Notes: generated from the sequence alone by a model not told the origin. Numbered from the stretch's first letter, positions 1 through 9,541 are shown. The stretch is DNA of 64,000 nucleotides from an uncultured Bacilli bacterium (GCA_934098565.1 CAKOON010000002.1:124001-188000); one strand, 5' to 3'. Program-made: numbers and translations.

Positions 1-33
1 AAAATATTTCCAATACTAGGGGAATTTCCTGAC

Positions 34-55
34 TTTTGGAAATAGATTTCCAAAA
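34..55. repeat. 9-bp perfect inverted repeat
   Basis: Arms at 34-42 and 47-55 are perfect complements around a 4-nt loop. No T-run follows, so it is not a convincing terminator; it could be an operator or a structured RNA element. No coding region can be supported in 1-112. Confidence 0.4.
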
Positions 56-112
56 CTTATTTAATATTCGCTGAAACTTTCTTTTAGATAAATTATTTTC
101 TTGGTTAACGTA

Positions 113-143
113 AAAGAAAACAGCCAAGAAGTATTCTTAGCCG
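113..143 (-). terminator. Rho-independent terminator of the 150-569 gene
   Basis: On the minus strand a 10-bp stem (with G-U pairs) and 3-nt loop, positions 143-121, is followed by a T-rich tract at 120-113. It lies directly after the stop codon of the minus-strand gene. Confidence 0.7.
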
Positions 144-149
144 TTTTTA

Positions 150-569
150 CTATTTACAAAGGTTGTCTATGACTTTATCTGCATCACTTACAATGTAGTA
201 GTCTTCAATGTAAGAATTGTTATCAGCCATCTTATGACATTTAACAATATCATAGCTCTTAAAGTAATAAATCATCGTACCACCGTCATTTAACCCAGAA
301 CTTTTTTTAGCGCCTTTAACTAATTTATCCATGGTAGTTTGTTTATCTTTTAAGGCATTGTTTAAATCTTTAGATTTATACTTAACACTAGTAAATTCCG
401 AGTAGATTTTTCTGTTATCAGATAATGTATAGATAGTAAGATAATTATTGTTTTCAATTTTACCGGTTGCTGTTAATTTTTCTCTACCAAGAAGTTGCAA
501 GATGATGAGTATGACTATTAAAGTTATTAAGATAATGCCACCACTAAGAAGGATGTTTTTCTTTTTCAT
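150..569 (-). CDS. Membrane-anchored extracytoplasmic protein, paralogue of the 26810 lipoprotein
   Basis: Function unknown. The start at 569 is chosen because an AGGAGG ribosome site lies 6-8 nt upstream; a longer reading from 620 has no such site. The 139-aa product begins MKKKN, has one hydrophobic helix at about residues 5-27 and an external domain. Its C-terminal part shares a pattern with the lipoprotein at 26810-27226: LNDGGT, then a Tyr, then VxKCH, then (I/V)EDYYI and a Cys two to three residues from the end. The two conserved Cys could form a disulfide outside the cell (inference). It is a single-gene unit with its own terminator, divergent from the glycosidase gene. Confidence 0.75.
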   Translation of the reverse strand: MKKKNILLSGGIILITLIVILIILQLLGREKLTATGKIENNNYLTIYTLSDNRKIYSEFTSVKYKSKDLNNALKDKQTTMDKLVKGAKKSSGLNDGGTMIYYFKSYDIVKCHKMADNNSYIEDYYIVSDADKVIDNLCK

Positions 570-681
570 ATGTTTTCCTCCTAATATCAGTATATCATAA
601 TCGGGGGGGAGTAAAGACACTTTTTAATTGAAAAACAATAAGTAGTTTGCTATACTTAAAATTAGAAAGAATAGGGATTTT

Positions 682-3192
682 ATGAGTACTTTAGGAAATC
701 ATTTTTTACCAAATATGAACAATCGGATGACTAATCCAAAAGCTGTATTTAAGGGTAAAAATTATCGAATTAGTGTTATTAGTGATATGATACTACGTTT
801 AGAATATGATGAGACAGGGGTTTTTAATGACTACTTAACTGAAAATATTCAAAATAGAAGTTTTCCTCGCCCTACTTTAGATGTTCAAGAAGATCATGCG
901 ACTTTAATTATTAATACTAAGTACTTTCGTCTACAATATCTAAAAGAAAAGCCTTTTAAGGGGAGTCTTTTTGCACCAGACTCAACTTTAAGAGTAAACG
1001 TCTTAAATTCGTCTGCTTATTGGTACTATGGTAGTGATGAAGCTAAAAATGTGGCTTGTTTTCGTCCTAATCTTGATTTAAAGAAAGAGTTTATTTCGGC
1101 TAGTGAGTCTTTAGAAAATAATAATTCTAAGGATGATAAGAAGAAAAAAGAAGCTACCGATACTTATAAAAAAGCTAAGAATAGTATATTCTCAAGACAA
1201 AAAAGTCTATATTCTTTAGATGGTTTTAGTACTTTGGATGACTCCGATAGTATGATTATTGATGATAAGGGGTATATGGTTCCAAGAACACATAAGTCTA
1301 TTGATATTTATGTTTTTGTGTATAATAAAGACTTTAGATTGTTCTTAGGAGAGTATGTAACTTTAGCTGGAAGATGTCCTTTAGTACCTCGTTATGCTCT
1401 AGGAGTTTGGTGGTATCGAGATGATATTTATACCTTTGATAATATTAGAAAACTTGTTTATGATTTTAATAGTCATCATATTCCTTTGAATGTCTTAGTG
1501 ATGGGAAGTAACTGGCATATTAAAGATCCTAATGACTTAAAGAAATTTAAGAGTGGATTTACTTTTAATAGAGATAAACTAGGTACTTTGAATAATTTTA
1601 CGACTTTTTTACATGAAAGAGGAATTCGTTTAGGACTTAGTTTAGATCCAACGGAGGGTATTCATCCTCATGAATTTAAATATCGTGAGTATGCTAGTGA
1701 GTTAGGAATTAATGATAGTCAGGACTTACCTTTTAATGTTTTAGATAAAAATGTCGTTGCAGCTTATTTAGATAAGTTAATTAATCCTTTATATAATGAT
1801 AATGTTGATTTCTTCTTCTTAGACGTAAGAACTAAGGATAAGAGAATAATGAATGCTTTAAACTATTATCATTATAATGACTATAAAAAGTTTACGAATA
1901 CAAGAGGAATGATTTTAGCTCGTCCAGCTTCTCTTGGAGCATTGCGATATCCAATTTTATATAGTGGCGAGACTGAAGTTAGTTGGGATACGTTAAAAAA
2001 ATTACCCGAATTTATTAGTAGTTCTTATAACTTAGGTCTTTCTTGGTGGAGCAATGATATTGGCGGTTTTAAAGGGGGGATTGAAGATAGTGAATTATAT
2101 CTAAGATATGTAGAGTTAGGAACTTTTAGCCCTATATTTAGATTTGCTTCTTCGTATGGTCATTATTATAAAAGAGAGCCATGGCGCTGGAATAGTCAGG
2201 TTTTAAGAGTGGTTCAAGATTATTTAAATTTAAGGTTGAAGTTATCAAGTTATTTATATGCGGAGGGGTATAAGTATTATAAGTTAGGAATACCTATCTT
2301 TATGCCTTTATATCATGTAGTTCCAAATATGATTGATGAACCTGATTATAAGAATGAGTATTTCTTTGGTAGTGAACTTTTAGTTTCCCCAATTACGACT
2401 AAAAAAGATGCTGCTATGCAACGTAGTGTTGAAAAGATTTATTTACCAAATGGTACTTGGTATGATTTTAAGACGGGGAAGAGATTTAATGGTAATACCC
2501 GCTATGTAATGTTCTTTAATGATGAGGATTATCCCGTCTTTGCTAAGAAAGGGTCAATTATTCCTTTATATGTTCCTGATAAGAATATAAATAATATTGG
2601 AGTAGCCAAGAGTTTGGAAATTCATATTTTCCCTGGTAATAGTAATATTTATAATTTATATGAAGATGATGGTATTAGTTCTTTGTATGAACAAGGTTAT
2701 TACATTGTCACAAGAATTGATTATAACTATTTACAGAATAACTACACGCTTATTATTCGTCCTTATGAAGGAAAAAGTGGGATTATTCCGGATACTAGAA
2801 ATTATAAGATTAGATTTAGAAATACCAGAACGACTACAGATGTTAGAGTTTTACAAGAGGCAGATCCTAAGAAATTTACTGCTTATAGTGAAGATAGTGA
2901 TTTTGTTATTGAAGTTAATGACGTTTCAACCGTTAAACAGTTGACTATTATTTGCCGAGGAAAAGATATTGAAATTGACGCTACGAGAATTCTAAATGAA
3001 GATATTGATGGTATTATCGCTGATATTCCGGTGGAAACTAATCTGAAAAATGATATTGCCCAGATTATGTTTAGTGATAAAGATTATAGTGATAAACGAA
3101 TTATGGTTAAAAAACTAAGGAGTAAGGGGTTAAGTGATTTATATATTAGAATGCTACTTAGACTACTAGAATATACTAATACTAAAAAGTAG
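682..3192 (+). CDS. Glycoside hydrolase family 31 (alpha-glucosidase/xylosidase-like)
   Basis: Predicted retaining alpha-glycosidase of 836 aa, cytoplasmic by absence of a signal peptide. The central barrel (about residues 230-580) carries GH31 signatures: FFFLDV with candidate nucleophile Asp381, the segment RYPILYSGE, then LGLSWWSNDIGGF, ELYLRYVELGTFSP and EPWRW. The usual general-acid Asp of the F/YSGDT motif is Glu430 here (YSGET), an uncommon substitution that could change pH behaviour or activity. A Lys-rich insert sits at about residues 145-175. The C-terminal beta domains match the family, while the last 80 residues look lineage-specific. Substrate cannot be read from sequence. The ribosome site is weak (AGGG). 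Confidence 0.85.
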   Translation: MSTLGNHFLPNMNNRMTNPKAVFKGKNYRISVISDMILRLEYDETGVFNDYLTENIQNRSFPRPTLDVQEDHATLIINTKYFRLQYLKEKPFKGSLFAPDSTLRVNVLNSSAYWYYGSDEAKNVACFRPNLDLKKEFISASESLENNNSKDDKKKKEATDTYKKAKNSIFSRQKSLYSLDGFSTLDDSDSMIIDDKGYMVPRTHKSIDIYVFVYNKDFRLFLGEYVTLAGRCPLVPRYALGVWWYRDDIYTFDNIRKLVYDFNSHHIPLNVLVMGSNWHIKDPNDLKKFKSGFTFNRDKLGTLNNFTTFLHERGIRLGLSLDPTEGIHPHEFKYREYASELGINDSQDLPFNVLDKNVVAAYLDKLINPLYNDNVDFFFLDVRTKDKRIMNALNYYHYNDYKKFTNTRGMILARPASLGALRYPILYSGETEVSWDTLKKLPEFISSSYNLGLSWWSNDIGGFKGGIEDSELYLRYVELGTFSPIFRFASSYGHYYKREPWRWNSQVLRVVQDYLNLRLKLSSYLYAEGYKYYKLGIPIFMPLYHVVPNMIDEPDYKNEYFFGSELLVSPITTKKDAAMQRSVEKIYLPNGTWYDFKTGKRFNGNTRYVMFFNDEDYPVFAKKGSIIPLYVPDKNINNIGVAKSLEIHIFPGNSNIYNLYEDDGISSLYEQGYYIVTRIDYNYLQNNYTLIIRPYEGKSGIIPDTRNYKIRFRNTRTTTDVRVLQEADPKKFTAYSEDSDFVIEVNDVSTVKQLTIICRGKDIEIDATRILNEDIDGIIADIPVETNLKNDIAQIMFSDKDYSDKRIMVKKLRSKGLSDLYIRMLLRLLEYTNTKK

Positions 3193-3284
3193 TATAGATA
3201 AGGAAAATAATTATTAAGATTTATTATATTCTAAGTATATAGTAGAATAACAAAAAAGAGGGTATTTGGCAATATTAGTGTAAC

Positions 3285-3312
3285 TTGCAGATAGAAAAAA
3301 TTATGCTATAAT
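3285..3312 (+). promoter_or_regulatory. Promoter upstream of the 3336 gene
   Basis: TTGCAG at 3285-3290 and TATAAT at 3307-3312 with a 16-nt spacer, about 20 nt before an AGAGGAG ribosome site and the ATG at 3336. Confidence 0.7.
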
Positions 3313-3335
3313 AGAAAAGAAAAAAAGAGGAGATT

Positions 3336-3554
3336 ATGAAAATATATCAAATATTATTGTTAATTGGAGTTATTATTAGTAGTGTTACAACTTCATTTTA
3401 TTTAGTTAAAATGTTTAGTTTGTTATGGAAAAATAAGACTGAGGAGACGATTAGTGGCAAAGAACTAGATGATAATTTGAAGAGAATGGTGATTTCTATT
3501 GTCTTACTTACCATTTGTTCTTTAGTATATTGTGTTATTAGTGTTATAGATTAG
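3336..3554 (+). CDS. Small two-helix membrane protein
   Basis: A 72-aa hypothetical protein with hydrophobic segments at about residues 4-25 and 50-70 joined by a charged loop. It has its own promoter, a good AGAGGAG ribosome site, and ends 9 nt before the HD-domain gene, so the two are probably co-transcribed. I recognise no family. Confidence 0.6.
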   Translation: MKIYQILLLIGVIISSVTTSFYLVKMFSLLWKNKTEETISGKELDDNLKRMVISIVLLTICSLVYCVISVID

Positions 3555-3563
3555 AGTGATTTT

Positions 3564-4070
3564 ATGTCTGTAAGTAAAAAAATCGAATATCAAGAAGTTG
3601 TGCAAGATATTTTAGATAATGAAGAGTTTAAGAAGTTATATCGTGAACCTCATCATGGAATTAGTAGGTATCTTCATGTTTTAAGAGTTTCTAAGTTGGC
3701 TTTTCGTTTTTGTAAAATTTTAAGATTAAAGAAGATTAAAGAGATTACAAGAGCGGCTCTGTTGCATGATTTTTATTTCGATAAGGACTTAGAGGGGTAT
3801 GATGCTTATGAAAGATTAAGTATTCACCCTTATAAGGCTTTAGAAAATTCTTTAAAGTATTATGAGTTAAGTGATTTAGAATGTGATATAATAGAAAAAC
3901 ATATGTATCCACATACGAAGGAGAAGCCTAAGTACTTTGGGTCATATTTAGTGTCTATTTGTGATAAGTTGGCCGCTATTTATGAAATGTCAAGATTTAA
4001 GTTGGCGTTAAAACTTAGTATCTATTTATTATTTATCTATAATGTTGTTAGTATTAAAATAGAACATTAA
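3564..4070 (+). CDS. HD-superfamily metal-dependent phosphohydrolase
   Basis: 168 aa with the HD metal-site pattern: His38 (RYLHVLRVS), His68-Asp69 (ALLHDF), further His at 88 and 113, and Asp134 (SICDKL). HD proteins hydrolyse phosphate esters or nucleotides with divalent metals. The substrate here is unknown; the size and layout resemble small YfbR/YedJ-like HD enzymes. The C-terminus (about 145-162) is hydrophobic. Downstream of a small membrane protein, likely the same transcript. The start is an ATG 9 nt after the previous stop with a weak ribosome site. Confidence 0.75.
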   Translation: MSVSKKIEYQEVVQDILDNEEFKKLYREPHHGISRYLHVLRVSKLAFRFCKILRLKKIKEITRAALLHDFYFDKDLEGYDAYERLSIHPYKALENSLKYYELSDLECDIIEKHMYPHTKEKPKYFGSYLVSICDKLAAIYEMSRFKLALKLSIYLLFIYNVVSIKIEH

Positions 4071-4102
4071 GAGTCTTGAAATTATGATATTTTTTAAAGA
4101 GT

Positions 4103-4202
4103 GGAAATTGGTAAGCCATCTCTTAGGAGGACTATGGTCTATCCTCTATTGCTAGATTTTAATTAATTGATTAGATGATAGATGGTCATTCAAGCAATTT
4201 CC
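4103..4202 (+). ncRNA. Candidate structured RNA or leader
   Basis: Between the HD gene and tRNA-Arg there are nested stems: 4103-4110 with 4195-4202 (8 bp perfect), 4115-4120 with 4181-4186 (6 bp, one G-U), and a hairpin 4125-4132/4137-4145 with loop TATG. A further hairpin (about 4212-4229) and a T-rich stretch follow. This looks like a multibranched RNA, but it matches no class I recognise; the strand is assumed. Confidence 0.3.
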
Positions 4203-4269
4203 TTAGCTTAAAGAAAATTACATTTTCTCAAATTATTTCCTTTTTTCAAGATAAATTTTTCTCTTTTAT

Positions 4270-4349
4270 GTCTCCATAGCTCAGATGGATAGAGCGCGGA
4301 CCTCCTAAGTCCGGTCTTTGGCCGAGTTCGAGTCTCGGTGGGGACACCA
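4270..4349 (+). tRNA. tRNA-Arg (CCT)
   Basis: Cloverleaf with acceptor GTCTCCA/TGGGGAC, anticodon stem CGGAC/GTCCG around loop CTCCTAA (anticodon CCT), T-arm CCGAG-TTCGAGT-CTCGG, and an encoded CCA. The variable region is about 8 nt. Confidence 0.95.
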
Positions 4350-4362
4350 TATTGTTAATAAG

Positions 4363-4389
4363 ATTACTGTGTGAGGCAGTAATTTTTTT
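4363..4389 (+). terminator. Terminator after tRNA-Arg
   Basis: 7-bp perfect stem (ATTACTG/CAGTAAT) with a 7-nt loop followed by a T-run. Confidence 0.85.
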
Positions 4390-4525
4390 CTTTGGTAATT
4401 TTTAAATAAAATTCTCGGAGAATAGGCTAACTTCTAGGTAATAAAGGGCTTTTTTTTGACAGAAAAATTCTTAAAAAACTGGCCAAAATTCCAAAACTAT
4501 GGTAATCTAGTAGGAGGTGATTAAA

Positions 4526-6433
4526 ATGGTAAAATATGATGAATCAAGCATCAAGATTTTAGAAGGCCTAGAGGCTGTAAGAAAAAGACCGGGTATGTAT
4601 ATAGGCTCAACCGATAAAAGAGGATTACATCATTTAGTCTGGGAGATTGTGGATAATGCTATCGATGAAGCCATTAATGGATACGGTGATTATGTTAAAA
4701 TATCTTTAAATAAAGATGGTTCGGTAACAGTAAGTGACCGTGGCCGTGGGGTACCAATTGGGATGCATGAGTCTGGAAAATCAACACCTGAAGTTATTTA
4801 CACGGTGTTACATGCCGGTGGTAAATTTAGTGAATCGGGCTATAAGGTATCAGGTGGTTTGCACGGTGTTGGGGCATCGGTTGTTAATGCTTTATCCAAA
4901 AGAATGGACGTTACTATTTATCGCGATGGCGTTATTTCTAATATTCGTTTTAAAGATGGGGGTAAAGTAGACGTTCCTCTACATACAATAGGAAGTACTA
5001 ATCGAACAGGAACAACTGTTACTTTTTTACCAGATGAAGAAATTTTTAAATCAACACAATTTTCTTTTACGACTATTGCGGAGAGAATGCAGGAGTCTGC
5101 TTTTTTACTTAGTGGTATAACTATTGAAGTTATTGATGAAATTGATAATAAAGACGTTAAGTATCATTATGAAAATGGGTTAGTATCATTTATTGATTAT
5201 ATGAATGAAAATAAGACGCCTTTACATAAAGTTATCAATTTTAAAGGCATGAAAAATGGAATTGAAGTAGACGTGGCTATGCAATATACTTCATCTTATC
5301 AAGAAGAAATTTTGTCATTTGTTAATAATGTTAAGACGGGTGATGGAGGTTCTCATGAAGTAGGTTTTAAGACGGCTATTACAAAAGTATTTAATGACTA
5401 TGCGAAGCAAAATAATATTTTCAAAGGAAAAGATAGTGTTTTAGATGGTAGTGATGTTAGAGAAGGCTTAACAGCTGTTATTAACTTGAAAATTCCCGAA
5501 GAATTATTGCAGTTTGAAGGACAGACAAAGGGAAAGCTTGGGACGCCAGAAGCGAGAGTGGCTACTAATGACGTCGTTTATGAGAATTTACAATTCTTTT
5601 TAGAAGAAAATAAAGAAGTTGCGCTTACAATATTAGAAAAGGCTCAAAAAAGTAAAGTTGCTAGAGAAGCGGCGAGAAAGGCCAGGGAAGAGGCAAGAAA
5701 CGGCAAAAAAAGTAGTAAACAAGAGAAGAATTTGTCTGGTAAACTTGCCCCAGCTCAGAGTAAAAATCCAAAGATTAATGAGCTGTTCTTAGTCGAAGGA
5801 GACTCAGCCGGTGGTTCGGCTAAGGGTGGTCGTGACCGTAAATTCCAAGCTATCTTGCCGTTAAGAGGTAAAGTTTTAAATACAGCGAAAGCTAGTATGG
5901 ATGATATTTATAAGAACGAAGAAATTAATACACTTATTTATACTATTGGGGCCGGAGTTGGGGCAAACTTTGATGTTAGCGAGTCTAATTATGATAAAGT
6001 AATTATCATGACGGATGCTGATGTTGATGGGGCACATATTCAGATATTACTTTTAACTTTCTTTTACCATTATATGCGAGGACTTATTGAAGCTGGCAAA
6101 CTTTATATAGCTCTTCCTCCTTTATATAAACTAGATTATGGAAAGAATAAACAAATCTATGCTTATAGTGACGATGAGTTAAATGAAATTAAGAATGATA
6201 ATTCCGGTAAGTATACAATTCAAAGATATAAAGGCTTAGGTGAGATGAATCCAGAACAACTTTGGGAGACAACAATGAACCCCGAGACGAGAACTTTAAT
6301 TAGAGTTAATATTAATGATGCTGCCTTAGCCCAAAAACGAGTAGAAGTTTTAATGGGTGATAAGGTTGAACCAAGAAAAGAGTGGATTGATGAAAATGTT
6401 GAATTCACTTTAGAAGACAATTATAGAGGGTGA
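4526..6433 (+). CDS. parE: DNA topoisomerase IV subunit B
   Basis: ATPase subunit of type IIA topoisomerase (635 aa), acting with ParC to decatenate chromosomes. The start at ATG 4526 follows AGGAGGTGAT with correct spacing; a GTG nine bases earlier lies inside that ribosome site. Visible motifs: the GHKL ATP site (EIVDNAIDE, DRGRGVPIG, GGLHGVGASVVNALS), the transducer domain, and the TOPRIM region with LVEGDSAGG (about residue 424) and TDADVDGAHI. The GMHESGK stretch before VLHAGGKF and the ParC-type partner favour ParE over GyrB. A Lys/Arg-rich linker (AREAARKAREEAR) lies before TOPRIM. It is followed by parC 4 nt later. Confidence 0.93.
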   Translation: MVKYDESSIKILEGLEAVRKRPGMYIGSTDKRGLHHLVWEIVDNAIDEAINGYGDYVKISLNKDGSVTVSDRGRGVPIGMHESGKSTPEVIYTVLHAGGKFSESGYKVSGGLHGVGASVVNALSKRMDVTIYRDGVISNIRFKDGGKVDVPLHTIGSTNRTGTTVTFLPDEEIFKSTQFSFTTIAERMQESAFLLSGITIEVIDEIDNKDVKYHYENGLVSFIDYMNENKTPLHKVINFKGMKNGIEVDVAMQYTSSYQEEILSFVNNVKTGDGGSHEVGFKTAITKVFNDYAKQNNIFKGKDSVLDGSDVREGLTAVINLKIPEELLQFEGQTKGKLGTPEARVATNDVVYENLQFFLEENKEVALTILEKAQKSKVAREAARKAREEARNGKKSSKQEKNLSGKLAPAQSKNPKINELFLVEGDSAGGSAKGGRDRKFQAILPLRGKVLNTAKASMDDIYKNEEINTLIYTIGAGVGANFDVSESNYDKVIIMTDADVDGAHIQILLLTFFYHYMRGLIEAGKLYIALPPLYKLDYGKNKQIYAYSDDELNEIKNDNSGKYTIQRYKGLGEMNPEQLWETTMNPETRTLIRVNINDAALAQKRVEVLMGDKVEPRKEWIDENVEFTLEDNYRG

Positions 6434-6437
6434 TTAT

Positions 6438-9023
6438 ATGCAAAATGAAACTGTAAAGAAAATTCAAGAATATGCTTTAGAAGAAATAATGGGTCTTCGT
6501 TTTGGAGCGTATGCTAAAGAAATTATTCAAGACCGCGCTATTCCAGATGTTCGTGATGGCTTAAAACCGGTTCAAAGAAGAATTTTATATGATATGTATA
6601 TTAATCATAATGATGCTCTTCATCCTTTTACGAAGTGTGCAAAGACAGTTGGCGACGTTTTAGGTAAATTCCATCCCCATGGGGACTCTTCTGTTTATGA
6701 TGCAATGGTGCGCATGTCCCAGTGGTGGAAACAATCAATGCCTTTGATTGATATTCATGGAAATAATGGTTCGATTGATGGTGATGGACCCGCCGCTTAT
6801 CGTTACACGGAAGCTAGACTTTCGAAAGTCGCTAATGAACTTCTAAAAGACTTAGATAAGGGAACGGTGGAATGGGCTCCTAATTTTGATGATACTTTAC
6901 TTGAACCAACGGTGTTGCCAGCGAAGTTTCCAGCCCTTTTAGTTAATGGTACCAATGGGATTTCAGCTGGTTATGCCACTAATATTCCGCCTCATAACTT
7001 AGGAGAAATAATTGATGCTACTATTAAAAGAATTGAGAGTCCTAATTGTCGTTTAGAGACGATTTTAGATATTGTTAAAGGTCCTGATTTTCCAACTGGT
7101 GGTATCTGTATGGGGAAAAATGGGATAATTGATGCTTTTACGAACGGTCGTGGTCGAGTTATTGTTCGCAGTAAATACGAAGTAGTTAAAAATAAGGGCA
7201 AAGAACAAATTATTATTACAGAAATTCCTTTTGAAGTTAATAAGGCTATGATGGTAGCCAAGATTGACGCCATTAGGATTGATAAAAAAATCGAGGGAAT
7301 TGCTGAAGTTCGTGATGAAACTGACCGGACAGGTATTAGAATAGCTATTGACTTAAAAGCTAATGCCAAGAGTGATTTAATTATTAATTATTTACTTAAA
7401 AATACTGATTTACAAGTATCATATAACTATAATATGGTAGCTATTGTCAATAAACGCCCAATGACTTTAGGAATTTTGCCTTTACTTGATGCTTATATTG
7501 CTCATCAAAAAGAGGTTATTACAAGACGTAGTAAATTTGATTTAGAAGCTTATAAAAAGAGACTAAATATAGTTGATGGCTTCTTAAAGATGATGGATAT
7601 TTTAGATGAAGTTATTAAAACGATTAGAGCTTCTAAAAATAAAACGGACGCTAAAGACAACTTAGTTAAAGAGTTTGGTTTCAATAATGAACAAGCTGAA
7701 GCTATTGTTGTTTTGCAGTTATATCGCCTAACAAATACTGATGTTTTAGCCCTAGAAGAAGAACATGATAATTTAGTTAAATATATTCAAGCTTTAGAAC
7801 TTATTTTAAGCAATGAAGAGAAGTTAAAAGAAGTTATGAAATATGAACTAAAGAAGATTAAGAAAGATTATCCAACGCCAAGAAAAACGGAGATTGTGGA
7901 TGAAATTGTGGATATTAAATTAGATACAAATGACTTAATTACCAAAGAAAATGTCATGGTGGCCTTATCTAATGAAGGCTATATTAAAAGAGTTTCTATG
8001 AAGAGTTATACTTCAAGTAATGGTGATGAAACGACTTTAAAACCTGGTGATTATTTAAAATATTTATTTGAAGTATCTACTTTAGATAATTTAGTTATAT
8101 TTACAAACTTAGGTCAATATTTATATGTTCCGGTTCATACTATTTATGAAGGTAAATGGAAAGAACTTGGGAAACATATTAACAACTTAGTGACTGGTTT
8201 AGCCGAGTCAGAGTATATAGTAGGAGCATTCATCTTGAAAAATCCTAATGATAAAGTGACTTTTGTAACCAAGAATGGTCTTGTTAAACAGTCTGTTTTA
8301 AATGACTTTGTGGTATCCCGTTATTCAAAAGCAATGTTAGCCTTCAAGTTAAAAGATGATGACGAAGTAATTAGTGTTAATAATTCGACACCACGAACTA
8401 TTTTAGTAAGTGCTTCAGGTTACTATGTCAATATTGATACGGAAGAAATTCCCGTAGTAGGTCCTCGGGCTTCCGGAGTTAAAGGGATGAACCTTAAAGA
8501 TGATTACTTAGTAGCAGGTTTATCTTTGGATACTCAAGAATATTTAAGTATCTTCACTAACAATAAGACAGCAAAGAGAGTGAAAGTATCCGAGTTAGAA
8601 ACACATAACCGTGCTAAGAAAGGTAGTACTTTAATTAAGAAAGTTAAATCTTTTGATTATAAGATTATTAAAGTTTTACTTACTAATGGTAAAGACAAGT
8701 TATTCTTAAAAAGTGATAGTGAAATCACGGAGATAAAAAATACTGATATTTCGATTTTAGACTTAAAATCAACTGGGGGAACAATTAGTAAAAAAAGAAT
8801 AGATGATATATTCACTGGTACTGTAATGATTAGTAATTTAAAGAAAAAAGAATTTAAAGAAGAAGAAAATTCTTTGGAAAATACTTCTTTAGATGAAGAG
8901 AATAAAGAAGTAAATCCTTTAGATGAAGAGAAAACATTAACTAAAAAAGAAAAGAGTAAAGAAATAGAAAGACCACAAGAAGAACAAGTGTCTTTAGACT
9001 TCTTTGATGAATTTAAAATTTAA
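6438..9023 (+). CDS. parC: DNA topoisomerase IV subunit A
   Basis: Cleavage-religation subunit (861 aa). Winged-helix motifs LPDVRDGLKP-type (IPDVRDGLKPVQRR), HPHGDSSVYDAMVR and HGNNGSIDGDGPAAYRYTEARLS are visible; the catalytic Tyr is Tyr123. HGNNGSIDGD is typical of ParC rather than GyrA, and no GyrA-box (QRRGGKG) is seen in the C-terminal beta-propeller. The last 70 residues form an acidic/lysine-rich tail (EEENSLENTS, KEKSKEIER), probably unstructured. It lies 4 nt after parE with an AGGGTGA ribosome site, hence one operon. Confidence 0.93.
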   Translation: MQNETVKKIQEYALEEIMGLRFGAYAKEIIQDRAIPDVRDGLKPVQRRILYDMYINHNDALHPFTKCAKTVGDVLGKFHPHGDSSVYDAMVRMSQWWKQSMPLIDIHGNNGSIDGDGPAAYRYTEARLSKVANELLKDLDKGTVEWAPNFDDTLLEPTVLPAKFPALLVNGTNGISAGYATNIPPHNLGEIIDATIKRIESPNCRLETILDIVKGPDFPTGGICMGKNGIIDAFTNGRGRVIVRSKYEVVKNKGKEQIIITEIPFEVNKAMMVAKIDAIRIDKKIEGIAEVRDETDRTGIRIAIDLKANAKSDLIINYLLKNTDLQVSYNYNMVAIVNKRPMTLGILPLLDAYIAHQKEVITRRSKFDLEAYKKRLNIVDGFLKMMDILDEVIKTIRASKNKTDAKDNLVKEFGFNNEQAEAIVVLQLYRLTNTDVLALEEEHDNLVKYIQALELILSNEEKLKEVMKYELKKIKKDYPTPRKTEIVDEIVDIKLDTNDLITKENVMVALSNEGYIKRVSMKSYTSSNGDETTLKPGDYLKYLFEVSTLDNLVIFTNLGQYLYVPVHTIYEGKWKELGKHINNLVTGLAESEYIVGAFILKNPNDKVTFVTKNGLVKQSVLNDFVVSRYSKAMLAFKLKDDDEVISVNNSTPRTILVSASGYYVNIDTEEIPVVGPRASGVKGMNLKDDYLVAGLSLDTQEYLSIFTNNKTAKRVKVSELETHNRAKKGSTLIKKVKSFDYKIIKVLLTNGKDKLFLKSDSEITEIKNTDISILDLKSTGGTISKKRIDDIFTGTVMISNLKKKEFKEEENSLENTSLDEENKEVNPLDEEKTLTKKEKSKEIERPQEEQVSLDFFDEFKI

Positions 9024-9028
9024 TAAAT

Positions 9029-9071
9029 AAAATCACTTACGGAAGAATAAAATCTAGTAGGTGATTTTTTT
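9029..9071 (+). terminator. parC terminator that also contains the next gene's ribosome site
   Basis: 12-bp stem (9029-9040 with 9057-9068, one T-G pair), 16-nt loop and T7. The 3' arm contains GTAGGTGA, the apparent ribosome site for the ATG at 9072. Transcription read-through and translation start of the downstream gene are therefore physically linked. Confidence 0.8.
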
Positions 9072-9437
9072 ATGGATAAAAAGGAAGCTTTTAAAGATTT
9101 TTTACGAAAATATCCTCAGATTACAGAATATCTTAAGAATAATAAAGATTCTTCCATTCAAAAACTTTATGAAATTTATGATATTTATGGGGAAGATAAA
9201 AGTGCTTGGAGTCCGTATTTGACTAGTAATAAGACTTCTTTGGAAGGGAATTATTCTGCCGGAATAAAAGACTTAGTAAAAAATATTGACATTGATAGTT
9301 TACAAGAACATATTAAAACGGCCCAGAAAGCTCTAGGCTTTATTGAAGAATTAACTACGAAAGGCGCTAGTAACGTTAATAATATTCCTAAAGGACCAAA
9401 AAGTCCAAGGCCATTAGATAAATTTTTTGGTGATTAA
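9072..9437 (+). CDS. YlbD-like protein
   Basis: 121-aa cytoplasmic protein. The pattern F(L/V)RKYPQ near the N-terminus, LYEIYDIYGEDKSAW at about 47-61 and the C-terminal PRPLDKFFG are reminiscent of the Bacillus YlbD family (annotated as a coat-protein-like family of unknown role). The call is supported by a YlbE-like gene shortly downstream, as in the Bacillus ylbD-ylbE order. Translation starts inside the 3' arm region of the preceding terminator. Confidence 0.55.
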   Translation: MDKKEAFKDFLRKYPQITEYLKNNKDSSIQKLYEIYDIYGEDKSAWSPYLTSNKTSLEGNYSAGIKDLVKNIDIDSLQEHIKTAQKALGFIEELTTKGASNVNNIPKGPKSPRPLDKFFGD

Positions 9438-9541
9438 TATGAAAACAGAGTTAAACGGGAAATTAAATTATTATAAGTTTTCATAATTTAGGTCTTAATT
9501 TGAAGATGAGTCTAGTGATATAGAAAGGGAGAAACTTTAAA

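Noticed and set aside
9438..9485. 15-codon frame after the YlbD-like gene
   Set aside because: Too short and without a ribosome site or homologue; probably the spacer.
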